From CAZGAQ01 sp964523405 (GTDB lineage Bacteria > Planctomycetota > Phycisphaerae > UBA1845 > Fen-1342), in the NCBI GenBank assembly GCA_964523405.1, contig CAZGAQ010000041.1:1-45889 (forward strand): a stretch of DNA of 45,889 nucleotides, in the 5' to 3' direction. Of the stretch, positions 19,172 through 27,154 are shown in pieces. The notes beneath the pieces are model-generated. The model was not told the DNA's origin, did not search any database, and was given only the letters and a program-made list of their open reading frames with translations. Position numbers and translations under genes: made by a program. The first letter of the stretch is position 1. The number at the start of each line of letters is the position of its first letter.

Positions 19172-19933
19172 ATGCAGACTATTCAGGCTGGCCATCTCGC
19201 GTTTCTGACAATGATGTTGTTGCCCAGCGCGTCCGCACTTTCCGCAGTCACCTATCAGGTTACGGGGGGCATTCAGTCGGCGGTCAGCGCCCCGGCCCAA
19301 TCCGGAGTCGCCGTTAGCGCGCAAGTCGCCGGGACCGTCGCGTTCAATCTCACGGGTACGGGGCCGACGCTGGAGATCATTCCGGCGGCCGTCAATCTGA
19401 CCACGATCTCGGGGACCAAGACGGTCACCTTCGCGGGTGTACCCACCGTCACGAACCTCGCCGGAGAAATCGTGTCGCTCGGCGGGCAGACGCTGGTGTT
19501 CGGCACGGACCCGCACTCGAACGGGTTGGGCTATGCGTTCTACTACGGGACCGGCCTCGCGCTGTCGGCGAGCTATGCGCAGGGTGCCGGCGGCTATTAC
19601 TCCACGATGTATAGCGACTTCCCCAGCCCGGCCGTCTTCTTCCGAGGCTTCAACCTGCAGTCGGGCGGAGAACCAGGGCTGGCGGCCGGTACGGCCACGT
19701 TCCGGGTGAACTTCGAATGGCTGGCCGAGGGCGACCCGCTGCTGCGCGGCGATGGCAGCGCGTATCTGAATTTCACGCCTGTTCCGGAGCCAGCCGCGGT
19801 GCCGACCCTGCTTGCGTTGTGCGCCTTGTGTCCACGAAACCGAACGCGGAAACCTGCGACGGCGGCGCGCACGGAAGCAGCCCGCAGCGCTTCCTCTCAG
19901 CAGCCCATTGAAGAACGCCTAGTCTCAACTTGA
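19172..19933 (+). CDS. Exported PEP-CTERM-like protein with unusual C-terminal tail
   Basis: A 253-residue protein; GAGGAGG precedes the ATG at 19172. Residues 1-24 form a signal peptide (FLTMMLLPSASALS). The body is beta-rich and Gly/Thr-rich with no recognised domain. TPVPEPAAVPTLLALCALCPRNRTRK at ~215-240 has the order of a PEP-CTERM sorting signal (PEP, hydrophobic stretch, basic residues), but about 28 further residues follow where normal signals end. Either a frameshift or read-through into former non-coding DNA has extended it, or it is a degenerate signal. An exosortase would be needed for processing and is not in this window. Confidence 0.7.
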   Translation: MQTIQAGHLAFLTMMLLPSASALSAVTYQVTGGIQSAVSAPAQSGVAVSAQVAGTVAFNLTGTGPTLEIIPAAVNLTTISGTKTVTFAGVPTVTNLAGEIVSLGGQTLVFGTDPHSNGLGYAFYYGTGLALSASYAQGAGGYYSTMYSDFPSPAVFFRGFNLQSGGEPGLAAGTATFRVNFEWLAEGDPLLRGDGSAYLNFTPVPEPAAVPTLLALCALCPRNRTRKPATAARTEAARSASSQQPIEERLVST

Positions 19934-20660
19934 TCTCGCTGCGAGATGTCGGGTTATGCGCATGCAACGTCGGTCACCGCGTGGCCAGCGCTACCCCTGT
20001 CAACGGACTGTCGCGGCTACTCGGGGGCGTGGCAGGAGCGCGCTAGGGTTCCCCGGGGTCGTGAATTGGGTCCAATAGCGTGACTTTGGCGCCTCGCGCC
20101 GTCCTCGCGCCATCTTGCGCTGCCGCGCGCCCTGTGCCGGGATTCGGGGGCAGTGCGGATTCGCCGATTCGCCGAGTCGGTGCCCGCCGCGCCGGCCGAC
20201 GGCGCGCCCGAGCGGCTGCGGCGAAGCGCTGAACCGCGGCGCAAGACCAGTCGGCGTTTCGCGACTCGGCCGCCCCTGCGCGGGGTCTGCCGACTGGGTG
20301 ACGCTCGCCGCTGAGCGCCTTCCCGCCTTCCGCGTCGCGCGCCCGCTCGCGTTGCTGGCTCGAACGCCGTCATCCGCGCAGCCTACGCGTAAGAATCGCG
20401 TTTTTTTTCACCCCTTCCAGTGGCAATTCTCCAAACGGGGGGCCTAAAACCCAATGAGGGCCCGGAGCGCCCGCAGTTTCTTCTTTGGCGAGTTTCCTCC
20501 GGGATCTCGTAGATTCCGTGCGCGCACGCCGGCACCGTTGGGATGTGGCGGGTGTGCGCTGGTGACACGATTTTCGGACTGCTGCCGGCGCGCGGTCGTC
20601 GGCGGTGCGGTCGTGGTTGGGAACGAAGCGGCAGCTTCAATAGCACAAACGGAGCCTCAC
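19934..20660. other. 727 bases without a supported gene
   Basis: Frames crossing this stretch are rich in Arg/Ala/Pro and lack domains. A possible small terminator (5-bp stem 20385-20389/20397-20401 followed by eight T) lies at 20385-20408. The stem is weak and no gene ends nearby. Confidence 0.4.
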
Positions 20661-21254
20661 ATGCTGAATCACAAGGGATCAAGCGCCACGCTCGTCGTCG
20701 TCGCGATCCTCGCCTTGGCCACCACGGTGGCCAGCGCCGATACCGTCACCATCGCGACGTTCGCCGATCCGGCCGCCAGCAGCGCCACACCCCTGTTCTT
20801 CCTGGATGGGACCACTTTCACGGGCGGCTGGACCGCGCTGGGCCTCACCCTCGAGACCCCGGTCACGCACCAGACGTGGCCCAATGCCAAATTTACGATG
20901 ACCGCCCTGTCCGCCACGGGCGGCCCAAACCTCTATGCCGTGACCGGTGGCGAGATCAACTTCACCGATAGCAGCAATAACCCTCTGTTGAAGATCACGT
21001 TCGACGGCGGCCAGATCTTCCGGCCGTACGTGTTCGGTGCCAGCGACGTGGCCCTCGACAACGTCGTCTTCAGCGGGCCGATCATCGGCGCCCCTGTCCA
21101 CGACGAGCAGTTCGCGTTCTCTTTCACCAACGAGGTGCGGACCGCGACCGGGTATACCTGGACGGCCAGCTTCACGTCCTCGGCCATTCCCGAGCCCGCC
21201 ACGCTCAGCGGGCTTTTGCTGGCCGGTCTGACCGCGCTGCGCCGCCGTTCGTAG
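20661..21254 (+). CDS. PEP-CTERM sorting domain protein
   Basis: A 197-residue exported protein. ATG at 20661 follows GGAG by six bases; the longer upstream frame is rejected because the signal peptide (SATLVVVAILALATTVASA) begins here. The mature part is a beta-rich domain without a recognised family. The C-terminus, IPEPATLSGLLLAGLTALRRRS, is a canonical PEP-CTERM signal: PEP, hydrophobic helix, Arg cluster. Such proteins are cut by exosortase and end up at the surface or in the extracellular matrix. A strong terminator follows 50 bases later, so the gene is monocistronic. Confidence 0.88.
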   Translation: MLNHKGSSATLVVVAILALATTVASADTVTIATFADPAASSATPLFFLDGTTFTGGWTALGLTLETPVTHQTWPNAKFTMTALSATGGPNLYAVTGGEINFTDSSNNPLLKITFDGGQIFRPYVFGASDVALDNVVFSGPIIGAPVHDEQFAFSFTNEVRTATGYTWTASFTSSAIPEPATLSGLLLAGLTALRRRS

Positions 21255-21304
21255 CGGAGCGTTCTGCGCGCGTCTCGGCAGACAGCAATCGGCATGACAT
21301 TCCC

Positions 21305-21339
21305 ACGCGTCGGGTCGCTCGGCCCGACGCGTTTCTTTT
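21305..21339 (+). terminator. Strong rho-independent terminator
   Basis: A perfect 10-bp stem (21305-21314 with 21323-21332) with an 8-base loop is followed by TTCTTTT. It ends the PEP-CTERM transcript. Confidence 0.85.
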
Positions 21340-21602
21340 GCGCGCCGGCCGGCCCTTCATGACGCCTGAATCGGCGGTGCGGGTGGCGCCGCAACTCAGC
21401 GTGAGCCAGCGAGCGGAATCCGCCGGCGACTACCTCGGCCGGCGCGTGGATGAGCGGGTGTACACGTGACAGGCCCGCCTGGCGTCATGATGGGCCGGCG
21501 GCAGTACGTGTGGAGCGGCTGGCTGTAGCTGATGGAGCTGGACGGTCTGGGTGCCGACGTGGCCGGCGCCGCGTCCTCCGCGACCACCCGAGCACGAAAG
21601 AG

Positions 21603-21634
21603 GCGGCGCCGGCCGCGGGAGGGACCGGCGCCGC
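21603..21634 (-). terminator. Hairpin terminator of the Ser/Thr-rich gene
   Basis: A perfect 10-bp GC stem (21625-21634 with 21603-21612 on the minus strand) lies 18 bases after the stop at 21653. The tail CTCTTTC is only moderately T-rich. Confidence 0.55.
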
Positions 21635-21652
21635 AGGGGTGGGTAGGGTCCG

Positions 21653-22147
21653 TTACTCAGTCGTGGTGATCGCCTGGCTGGTCGTGGTGTCTGTATTTGA
21701 CGTGCTCTCGGTGCTCGTCGTGCTGTCCGTACTCGTCGTGCCGGTGGTGAAGAGCGACTCCACCTGGGTTTCCAGGAGCGCGGCGAAGTCCGACGACCCG
21801 AACGCCTCGGCCAGCGCGTCGAAGAGCACTTGGGCCGCGGCCTCCAGAAAGCGGTCCGCGAACGACCGGTTCGTGCTGCTAGTGGTGGACGACGTGCCGT
21901 ACAGCTCCTCGGCCGAGGGCAGGCGGGCGATGGCCCCGCCGGTCGTCGTCGAGCTGCTGGAGCTGGTTGAGTCGTCCGAGCTGGTGGTTGCGGTCGTGTC
22001 ATCTGCGCTCGACACCGTCTCGGCCCAGGCCGGGCTGGCGCTTGCTGCGGCCAGCAGGAGCAGGGTGCCGGCGACGAGTGCTCCGGGCCCCGGGAGTGTG
22101 CGGACAAATCGTCGGGGTGTGTTGGCGAAACAGCGCTGCGCGAGCAT
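21653..22147 (-). CDS. Exported Ser/Thr-rich protein of unknown function
   Basis: A 164-residue protein. GGAGG lies six bases before the ATG at 22147; another ATG at 22153 is too close to it. A basic N-terminus and the hydrophobic stretch ALVAGTLLLLAAASASPAWA form a signal peptide. The mature chain has two low-complexity Ser/Thr/Asp tracts (SSADDTTATTSSDDSTSSSSSTTTGG and the C-terminal TTGTTSTDSTTSTESTSNTDTTTSQ) around a helical centre (SFADRFLEAAAQVLFDALAEAFGSSDFAALLETQ). The tracts look like flexible or glycosylated linkers. No family recognised; a surface or matrix role is an inference. Confidence 0.7.
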   Translation of the reverse strand: MLAQRCFANTPRRFVRTLPGPGALVAGTLLLLAAASASPAWAETVSSADDTTATTSSDDSTSSSSSTTTGGAIARLPSAEELYGTSSTTSSTNRSFADRFLEAAAQVLFDALAEAFGSSDFAALLETQVESLFTTGTTSTDSTTSTESTSNTDTTTSQAITTTE

Positions 22148-22320
22148 GGGCATCCTCCATACAGCGTACGGGCTGCCGGCGGCATCCGCCGCCGAGACTC
22201 GCGCGCTGCGACTGGCGGTCCGGCGAGCGGCGGCCGGGCTGAGTTCGGCCGCCATCCACGCCGCCTGTGGTTGTAGCCCTGCGCGCATGAAGGCAGCGTG
22301 AAGCCGCGCCGGATGGCGCG

Positions 22321-22467
22321 CTAGCTCGAGGTCGCGTTGGCCAGCAGGGTATCGAGCAGGTCGGGGAGATACGTCTCCACCGTATCGGCCACGGCCGACA
22401 TGCAGGAGCTGACGGAAAGCAGCAGACCACCGGACAGCGCGAGCACGGTCCACTTCCACGATTTCAT
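22321..22467 (-). CDS. Tiny putative lipoprotein (48 residues)
   Basis: From ATG 22467, behind GGGAG, the frame reads MKSWKWTVLALSGGLLLSVSSCMSAVADTVETYLPDLLDTLLANATSS. It has a basic start, a hydrophobic core and the lipobox-like VSSC, leaving a mature peptide of only about 27 residues that could form one amphipathic helix. A similar-sized exported peptide lies at 26227-26382. Such short exported peptides occur repeatedly in planctomycete genomes as I recall; no function is known. Confidence 0.55.
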   Translation of the reverse strand: MKSWKWTVLALSGGLLLSVSSCMSAVADTVETYLPDLLDTLLANATSS

Positions 22468-22707
22468 GCGACATCTCCCGGGGCTACAGGATTCGCCGCG
22501 GGCGCCACGCGGCGCGCCGTCGGTACCTCTGTATACGGGGTCCACGGTGGTCCGGGTACGTATCTCGCGGGGAACCAGACGCTTAGGCACAACTTCCGGA
22601 CCCGCAAGCATCTACGTCGTGCCGGCGCTGGTCGATAGCAAGGTCAGCGTCAAGTCGCGAGACTGTTGGATGCAGTGTGCGGCTCGCCGATAACGAAAGG
22701 ACCGCGT

Positions 22708-23373
22708 ATGTCAACGATTGGAGGCCTCAACTCGAGTGCGGAGCTGGCGCAATTGCTCAATCGCGTCGGTCGGTCGAGTACCGCCGGCAGCGCGGGCGGG
22801 ACGGAAAGGGGGGGACGTGGCGGCTTCGATGCCAAGTTCAAGGAAGCGGCCCTGGCGTCGGGGCTCAAAGCCGAAGATGTAGACGCCCTACAGGCCGATA
22901 TTCAGGCAGCGGTTGCGCAGGTGAAGGAAAGCAGCAACGGCACGACCGATGACCGGGACGCCACGAAGTCGGCCATCGACAGCGTGCTTCAGAAGTACGG
23001 CGTGGATATGGAGAAGTTCCAGAGCGCGATGAAACCGCCGTCGGGTGGGCCGGGCGGCGCGGGCGGACCGCCACCCGGTGGGGGTCCGCAAGGTGGCGGC
23101 AAGGCTGAGTTTCAGGCGCAGTTCATGCAGGCAGCCGAAGCTGCGGGGCTCGACTCGTCGTCCGCCGACGAACTGCAGGAGGAGATCGACGCGACGATCA
23201 GCAACCTGCTGAGCAGTTCCTCGGATAGCAGCGACACGCGGACGTCAATCCAGAGCGCCATCGACAGCCTGCTCGAGAAGTATGGCGTCGACCTGGATAA
23301 GTTCACGAGCGCGATGCAGCAGTACACGGGCCAGGCGCAGACTTCGTTCCCGCTCGTGGACGAGCAGGCCTAG
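22708..23373 (+). CDS. Protein with two tandem ~70-residue helical repeats
   Basis: A 221-residue protein with ATG at 22708. Two related units are visible: residues ~38-110 (FDAKFKEAALASGLKAEDVDALQADIQAAV ... AIDSVLQKYGVDMEKFQSAM) and ~134-210 (FQAQFMQAAEAAGLDSSSADELQEEIDATI ... AIDSLLEKYGVDLDKFTSAM). They are separated by a Gly/Pro-rich linker (GGPGGAGGPPPGGGPQGGG). No signal peptide is seen. The YGVD-x-(E/D)-KF signature ends each unit. I do not recognise a named family. The unit pattern suggests an internal duplication, possibly a calcium- or protein-binding helical module, but acidic loops of a true EF-hand are absent. Confidence 0.8.
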   Translation: MSTIGGLNSSAELAQLLNRVGRSSTAGSAGGTERGGRGGFDAKFKEAALASGLKAEDVDALQADIQAAVAQVKESSNGTTDDRDATKSAIDSVLQKYGVDMEKFQSAMKPPSGGPGGAGGPPPGGGPQGGGKAEFQAQFMQAAEAAGLDSSSADELQEEIDATISNLLSSSSDSSDTRTSIQSAIDSLLEKYGVDLDKFTSAMQQYTGQAQTSFPLVDEQA

Positions 23374-23517
23374 CGGTACGCAGCTTCCACGCGTGGAGCG
23401 GGGCCCCGGCGTGCGGCCCAGGCCCTGCGACGCGGGCTGTCCGCAGGCCCCGGCTTCGCGCGGGACGCGCAGCGCAGGTGTGCCCTGGCGCTCACGTCCT
23501 CTTCCCGTCGCTCCGGC

Positions 23518-23553
23518 GGCGGGCGTCACCCGGTGACGCCCGCCACATTTCTT
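23518..23553 (+). terminator. Strong inverted repeat terminator between convergent genes
   Basis: A 13-bp perfect inverted repeat (23518-23530 with 23532-23544) is followed by ACATTTCTTATT. It lies between the plus-strand repeat protein and the minus-strand AraC gene and may work in both directions. Confidence 0.6.
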
Positions 23554-23625
23554 ATTGGCGCGGCACCGGCCGTCGCGCGGCCGGCGTGGGCGAATCCGGT
23601 GGACGGCCGCGGCGCGGCTGGCGGT

Positions 23626-24660
23626 CTACCAGGGCGTGACGTCCAGCGTCTCGCTGCGTGCGTTCCGCGCACCGGCGCGCCGGTATGCCCCCGGGGCCGC
23701 GCCGACCCAGTGCGCGAATGCCTTGCTGAATGCCGATGTCGACTCGTAGCCGACCTGGGCAGCCACCTCCTTGAGCTCCGCCCGCGTGGTCCGCAGCAAC
23801 CGACACGCCTTGTGGATTCGCCATTGTGTCAGGTATTCCAGCGGCGGCTGCCCGACCACTTCCAGAAAGCGTGCGGCGAAGGTGGAGCGCGACATGGCCA
23901 CGCGTTCGGCCAGGGCGGCCACCGTCCAGGGTGCATCCGGTTGTGCGTGCATCAGGCTCAAGGCGCGGCCGATATCAGGATCGACCAGGGCGCGCAGCCA
24001 GTTGGTGGCGTTGACCGGGAGTTGCGTGCAGCAGTCCTGCAGAGCCTTCAGGTACAGCACGCGCACCAGACGGCCCGCGATATCCTGACCATCCGTGCCT
24101 GAGCCGCTGGTCTCCATCTCCAGCAGACGCACGATGTGAACCACGAACGGCGCTGGGCGCTGGCGGATACCCGGCACGCGCAGCACAGCCGGCAGGGCGG
24201 CGTGCAGCGGGCTGCGCTGCAGACCATCGAGGAAGGAGCAGCCGCACACGAGGCGCGTCTCCGTGCCCTGACCACCATGTCGCAGGGGTTCGCGCTGCGT
24301 GAAGTGCTGGGGCGTGAGTAGGCTTTGGATCGGCGTGAGCGGGCTTGTGCCGCTGTCGCGCAGGCAATGCTCGGCGCCCTGCGCGACGATGACGAGGTCG
24401 CCGGCGGTGGCGGTGATGGCCGGACCGTGCCGCGGCGCCTCTACCCGCGCCTGGCCGCTCAGGACGACGTAGAACCAGCCCAGCTCCGTGGCCACGTGCA
24501 CGCCCCACGGAGCGGTCAGGGCAAAGCGCCCCGGGAGCCAGCAGCGCAACGGCAGAGTTTCCAGCACGTCGCTGATGGGGCTGGGTGTCACGGGCTCCGC
24601 GGTTGAATGATGGGGTGGCGCGCCGTGCGTGTCCGCGATCTCGGGTGGCCACTCGTTCAC
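23626..24660 (-). CDS. AraC-family regulator with cupin N-domain
   Basis: A 344-residue protein started from GTG at 24660. Residues ~35-200 form the AraC cupin_6-type sensing domain (LPLRCWLPGRFALTAPWGVHVATELGWFYVVLSGQARVEA ... GDLVIVAQGAEHCLRD). Residues ~225-325 are the double HTH (WTVAALAERVAMSRSTFAARFLEVVGQPPLEYLTQWRIHKACRLLRTTRAELKEVAAQVGYESTSAFSKAFAHWVGAAPGAYRR), complete at both helices. Its usual targets, promoters of oxidoreductase or catabolic genes, are not adjacent. A set of 11-bp-spaced repeats sits about 160 bases upstream, in its promoter region. Confidence 0.88.
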   Translation of the reverse strand: MNEWPPEIADTHGAPPHHSTAEPVTPSPISDVLETLPLRCWLPGRFALTAPWGVHVATELGWFYVVLSGQARVEAPRHGPAITATAGDLVIVAQGAEHCLRDSGTSPLTPIQSLLTPQHFTQREPLRHGGQGTETRLVCGCSFLDGLQRSPLHAALPAVLRVPGIRQRPAPFVVHIVRLLEMETSGSGTDGQDIAGRLVRVLYLKALQDCCTQLPVNATNWLRALVDPDIGRALSLMHAQPDAPWTVAALAERVAMSRSTFAARFLEVVGQPPLEYLTQWRIHKACRLLRTTRAELKEVAAQVGYESTSAFSKAFAHWVGAAPGAYRRAGARNARSETLDVTPW

Positions 24661-24803
24661 GCCGGTAATCCTTACAGGCCGTCGCCGGCGGCCGGTGTCG
24701 GGTGCCCGCCGAGGTAACCGTTTTGAGGCGGCCCCTGGGCCGGGATGGGGAAGTTGGCGCGCTGGCTTGCGGCGCGCGCACCCATCACGTCTGCGGCTAC
24801 CCG

Positions 24804-24848
24804 CTTATAGCGAAGCGAAGGTGAAACCAGCATGAAACGCGGATGAAA
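24804..24848 (-). promoter_or_regulatory. PhoB-type direct repeats and -10 box upstream of the AraC gene
   Basis: On the minus strand TTTCAT (24843-24848), TTTCAT (24832-24837) and TTTCAC (24821-24826) recur every 11 bases, the helical spacing expected for tandem OmpR/PhoB-family dimers. Eleven bases after the last unit comes TATAAG (24804-24809) as a -10 box, with no separate -35. This is the architecture of PhoB-activated promoters. Confidence 0.5.
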
Positions 24849-24884
24849 TCCGCTGGACGCAGGCCGAGCGACGCGGCGGCGGTG

Positions 24885-25514
24885 TTACCGCCGGCGGCGC
24901 AAAATCAGCGCCCCGCTACCCAGCAGCAGCGTCAGCGCCGCGGGTTCCGGAACGATGCCGGGGCTGCCGATTTCGGCGCGGCTGGACGCATAGGAGCCGT
25001 AGGCGTCACCCACGGTGGCCAGCACCCACGAAGTCTGCGCGACGGTAAAACCGTAGTCCGAACTGGGAATGTTGCAGCTCACGGCGTTTGTGCGCGGCGT
25101 ACCCGCGTAGTTCTGGTCGCCGTAGGTCAGGCGATCCACGAGGGCGTTGGCAGCATCGAACAGATTGATCTCGTCGTTGCGACCGAGGTTGGCCGTGTTG
25201 CCGCCGACGATGCTGACACCGGTCAAGTTCCACGCCGTGGCGAAACTGGCGGCCGCGTCGTCTGTCAGGATGACGGACTGGCCGGGGGCGACGACGCCAA
25301 AAGCGGAAAGGGAGATCGTGCCTGGGTTGCGACTGTCGTCGTCATAGCTCCAGCCGGTCATATCAACGGGGTCGGGCCCGGTGTTCGTGAATTCGACGTA
25401 CTCGCCGATACTCCCCGTGCCTGCACCGTTGTACATCCACTCCGAGATGACCATGCTGGCGGAAGCGACCTGCACCAACGCCACCAAGAACGCGATTGCT
25501 ACGCAGCGCTTCAT
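24885..25514 (-). CDS. Lamin-tail-domain protein with PEP-CTERM signal
   Basis: A 209-residue exported protein; ATG 25514 follows AAGGAG by seven bases. Signal peptide: CVAIAFLVALVQVASA. The body is a lamin tail domain (MVISEWMYNGAGTGSIGEYVEFTNTGPDPVDMTGWSYDD ... VVAPGQSVILTDD ... GNTANLGRNDEINLFDAANALVDRLTYGD), an Ig-like fold common in secreted nucleases, phosphatases and cell-surface proteins. The C-terminus VPEPAALTLLLGSGALILRRRR is a canonical PEP-CTERM signal. The domain alone is probably a binding or anchoring module. Repeats like those upstream of the AraC gene occur about 140 bases upstream, so the two genes may share a regulator. Confidence 0.88.
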   Translation of the reverse strand: MKRCVAIAFLVALVQVASASMVISEWMYNGAGTGSIGEYVEFTNTGPDPVDMTGWSYDDDSRNPGTISLSAFGVVAPGQSVILTDDAAASFATAWNLTGVSIVGGNTANLGRNDEINLFDAANALVDRLTYGDQNYAGTPRTNAVSCNIPSSDYGFTVAQTSWVLATVGDAYGSYASSRAEIGSPGIVPEPAALTLLLGSGALILRRRR

Positions 25515-25635
25515 CGTCCTTCTCCTTCTCCACGCCCCGAGTGCCCATGCAGCGCACGCGACAGTCCTACCCACACAATCCGGCGGGCCTGGAGCCCGCC
25601 GGGGGCAGCCGTCGCTATATAGTGTAACACGTGCT

Positions 25636-25669
25636 ATTGTTGGGGGGCGAAGATGAAGCGGACATGAAT
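25636..25669 (-). promoter_or_regulatory. Second site with 11-bp-spaced TTCAT repeats
   Basis: On the minus strand ATTCAT (25664-25669) and CTTCAT (25653-25658) are 11 bases apart, and 11 bases further lies AACAAT (25636-25641) as a weak -10. The layout and the CTTCGC sequence after the last unit match the site at 24804-24848. It lies upstream of the lamin-tail gene. Confidence 0.4.
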
Positions 25670-26226
25670 TGACGGTAAGGGGCGAGGAGACCGTGGGCGA
25701 AGAGGAAATCTGACCTTCTTTGGGCATGCATCAGGTCCGACGGCCTGCACCGCCACGGGCAACGATCAGCGTGGGCGGCGGGCGGCGCCATGCGGCGGTA
25801 AGGCCGGTCGAGGTAGCGATTTATGGGCCCTGCCGAGCGTGATTCGGCACCCTGAGCTGTTGACTGTGCCGGTGAATACCTGAGCCTCGTCACGCCTCTT
25901 CGAGGCCCGAGTCCGCGGCATGCCGCTGAGGCAACGGTTAGCGCCTAGGCCTGCCCAGGCGACATAGGTTTCAGGAGGATGGGCGGCCTGGCGCCAGCCA
26001 AGGAAGCCAGGGGCGGGAAGCGCCTGGCGCGCCGAGTTCGCGGAGCGCCGGTGGTCGCCACGAAGACGCGGTTACGGCGACCGACGCCTGCATCGCGCGA
26101 CCGCAGAGTGCGGGCACTCGCAACTTGCGGTACGGTGGCACGACGGCGCCGCACCGGCCGCGCAAAGAAAACCTGTGCCCCGGTCACAGGACTCCCTGCA
26201 CACGACCAGGATGAAGTCGCGCGCGG
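25670..26226. other. 557 bases without a supported gene
   Basis: An 83-codon plus-strand frame at 25979 has AGGAGG directly abutting its ATG, but its Arg/Ala-rich sequence has no domain and is probably not translated. Several short GGCGCCAGG-type inverted repeats occur around 25,985-26,040. Nothing else is recognised. Confidence 0.4.
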
Positions 26227-26382
26227 CTAGCTGTACTGCGCCGAATCGACGATAGCGCCGGCCAGACCGACCGAGGCGTCGATGATGTCACCGGTACCAG
26301 CAAAGGCGCGCTCCGTGAGCGGCACGCCGATGAGGAACGCGAACAGACCGGCAACGTACAGACGGATCTTGTGAAGCTTCAT
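26227..26382 (-). CDS. Tiny exported peptide (51 residues)
   Basis: The frame starts at ATG 26382 behind GGGAG and stops at 26227. MKLHKIRLYVAGLFAFLIGVPLTERAFA is a convincing signal peptide with an A-F-A cleavage site. The mature part (GTGDIIDASVGLAGAIVDSAQYS) is about 23 residues and weakly amphipathic. It is shorter than typical gene-calling cut-offs and easily missed. It resembles in size and layout the peptide at 22321-22467. Confidence 0.6.
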   Translation of the reverse strand: MKLHKIRLYVAGLFAFLIGVPLTERAFAGTGDIIDASVGLAGAIVDSAQYS

Positions 26383-26519
26383 ACACGCTCCCTCACGCGG
26401 GCCGTGGTGACGACCTACAACCGCCGGTCGCCTCGCGGCACGCTGGTGGTGCCCATTCTATCCGCTGCCGGGAGTTTGTCACGCCGCGTGCCCACGCAGT
26501 CCCCCCGTCCCGAGAGTCA

Positions 26520-27023
26520 CTAGAGCCAGTCTGCGATCGGCCGGATGTGCTCGGCAAACGCCCGGACGGGCATGCTGACGGTGCCCCAGCGGGGGCTGCG
26601 GACGCGGGCATTGTCGCGGTATTCGTCGACGGGCAGGGCGGCGAAGACGTACCGCGCCGCGTGGAACTCGTGGACGATCTCCGCGGGGGGCGTGCCGTTC
26701 GTCTCCAGACGGTAGGCGAACACGAGCAGCGCGCGGAAGCCGAGGCCGAAGACCTCCTGCCACTGCCGCAGGCCGTCGAGATCCGCTTGCGTGACCCAGT
26801 TCTCCCACGCCGGGCGGCCATTGCCGCGGCGCGTGGCCCAGCGGCGACCTTTGATGTCGACGAGCCAGTTCGTGGCGCCCTGCGAATACACGATGAAGTC
26901 GAAGCTCTTGAGTTTGGCGTCGCGGAAGGCGGCGCGCTTGGCTTCGTCAACGGCCACATACGGGATTTGCCGACTTCTCAGGAAATGCTCAAAGGCCGCC
27001 TCGTAGTCGATGTGTGCTTTCAC
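26520..27023 (-). CDS. HYExAFE family protein (predicted PD-(D/E)XK-like)
   Basis: A 167-residue protein from GTG 27023. It opens with HIDYEAAFEHFLRSRQIPYVAVDEAKRA, the signature of the planctomycete HYExAFE family. It continues with LKSFDFIVYSQGATNWLVDIKGRRW, where D and D-x-K are spaced as in a PD-(D/E)XK nuclease core, then WVTQADLDGLRQWQEVFGLGFRALLVFAYRL. The fold suggests a small DNA-binding or DNA-cutting protein. The biological role is unknown. No partner gene is adjacent, so the sequence gives no hint of a system. Confidence 0.8.
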   Translation of the reverse strand: MKAHIDYEAAFEHFLRSRQIPYVAVDEAKRAAFRDAKLKSFDFIVYSQGATNWLVDIKGRRWATRRGNGRPAWENWVTQADLDGLRQWQEVFGLGFRALLVFAYRLETNGTPPAEIVHEFHAARYVFAALPVDEYRDNARVRSPRWGTVSMPVRAFAEHIRPIADWL

Positions 27024-27112
27024 GGCACCCTCGCCGCGCCCCTGGGGCGCCGCCTGGCGCGGGCATTATGCCGCGCGGCGTGTCGGAATGCCAAGGCGAG
27101 TTCAGAGTGCGA

Positions 27113-27154
27113 AGTCAGCAGTCAGAAGTCGGCAGGCGGAAGTCAGCAGCCGAA
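27113..27154. repeat. Six degenerate heptamers
   Basis: The sequence AGTCAGC-AGTCAGA-AGTCGGC-AGGCGGA-AGTCAGC-AGCCGAA is a decayed 7-bp tandem repeat in a gene-free stretch (27,024-27,493). Apart from this and the hairpin at 27,379 the stretch holds nothing recognised. Confidence 0.6.

Noticed and set aside
20385..20408. Terminator with eight T
   Set aside because: Stem of only five pairs and no gene ending upstream; left as a remark in the intergenic entry.
25979..26230. 83-codon gene behind AGGAGG
   Set aside because: Ribosome-binding site abuts the ATG and the Arg/Ala-rich sequence has no coding signature.
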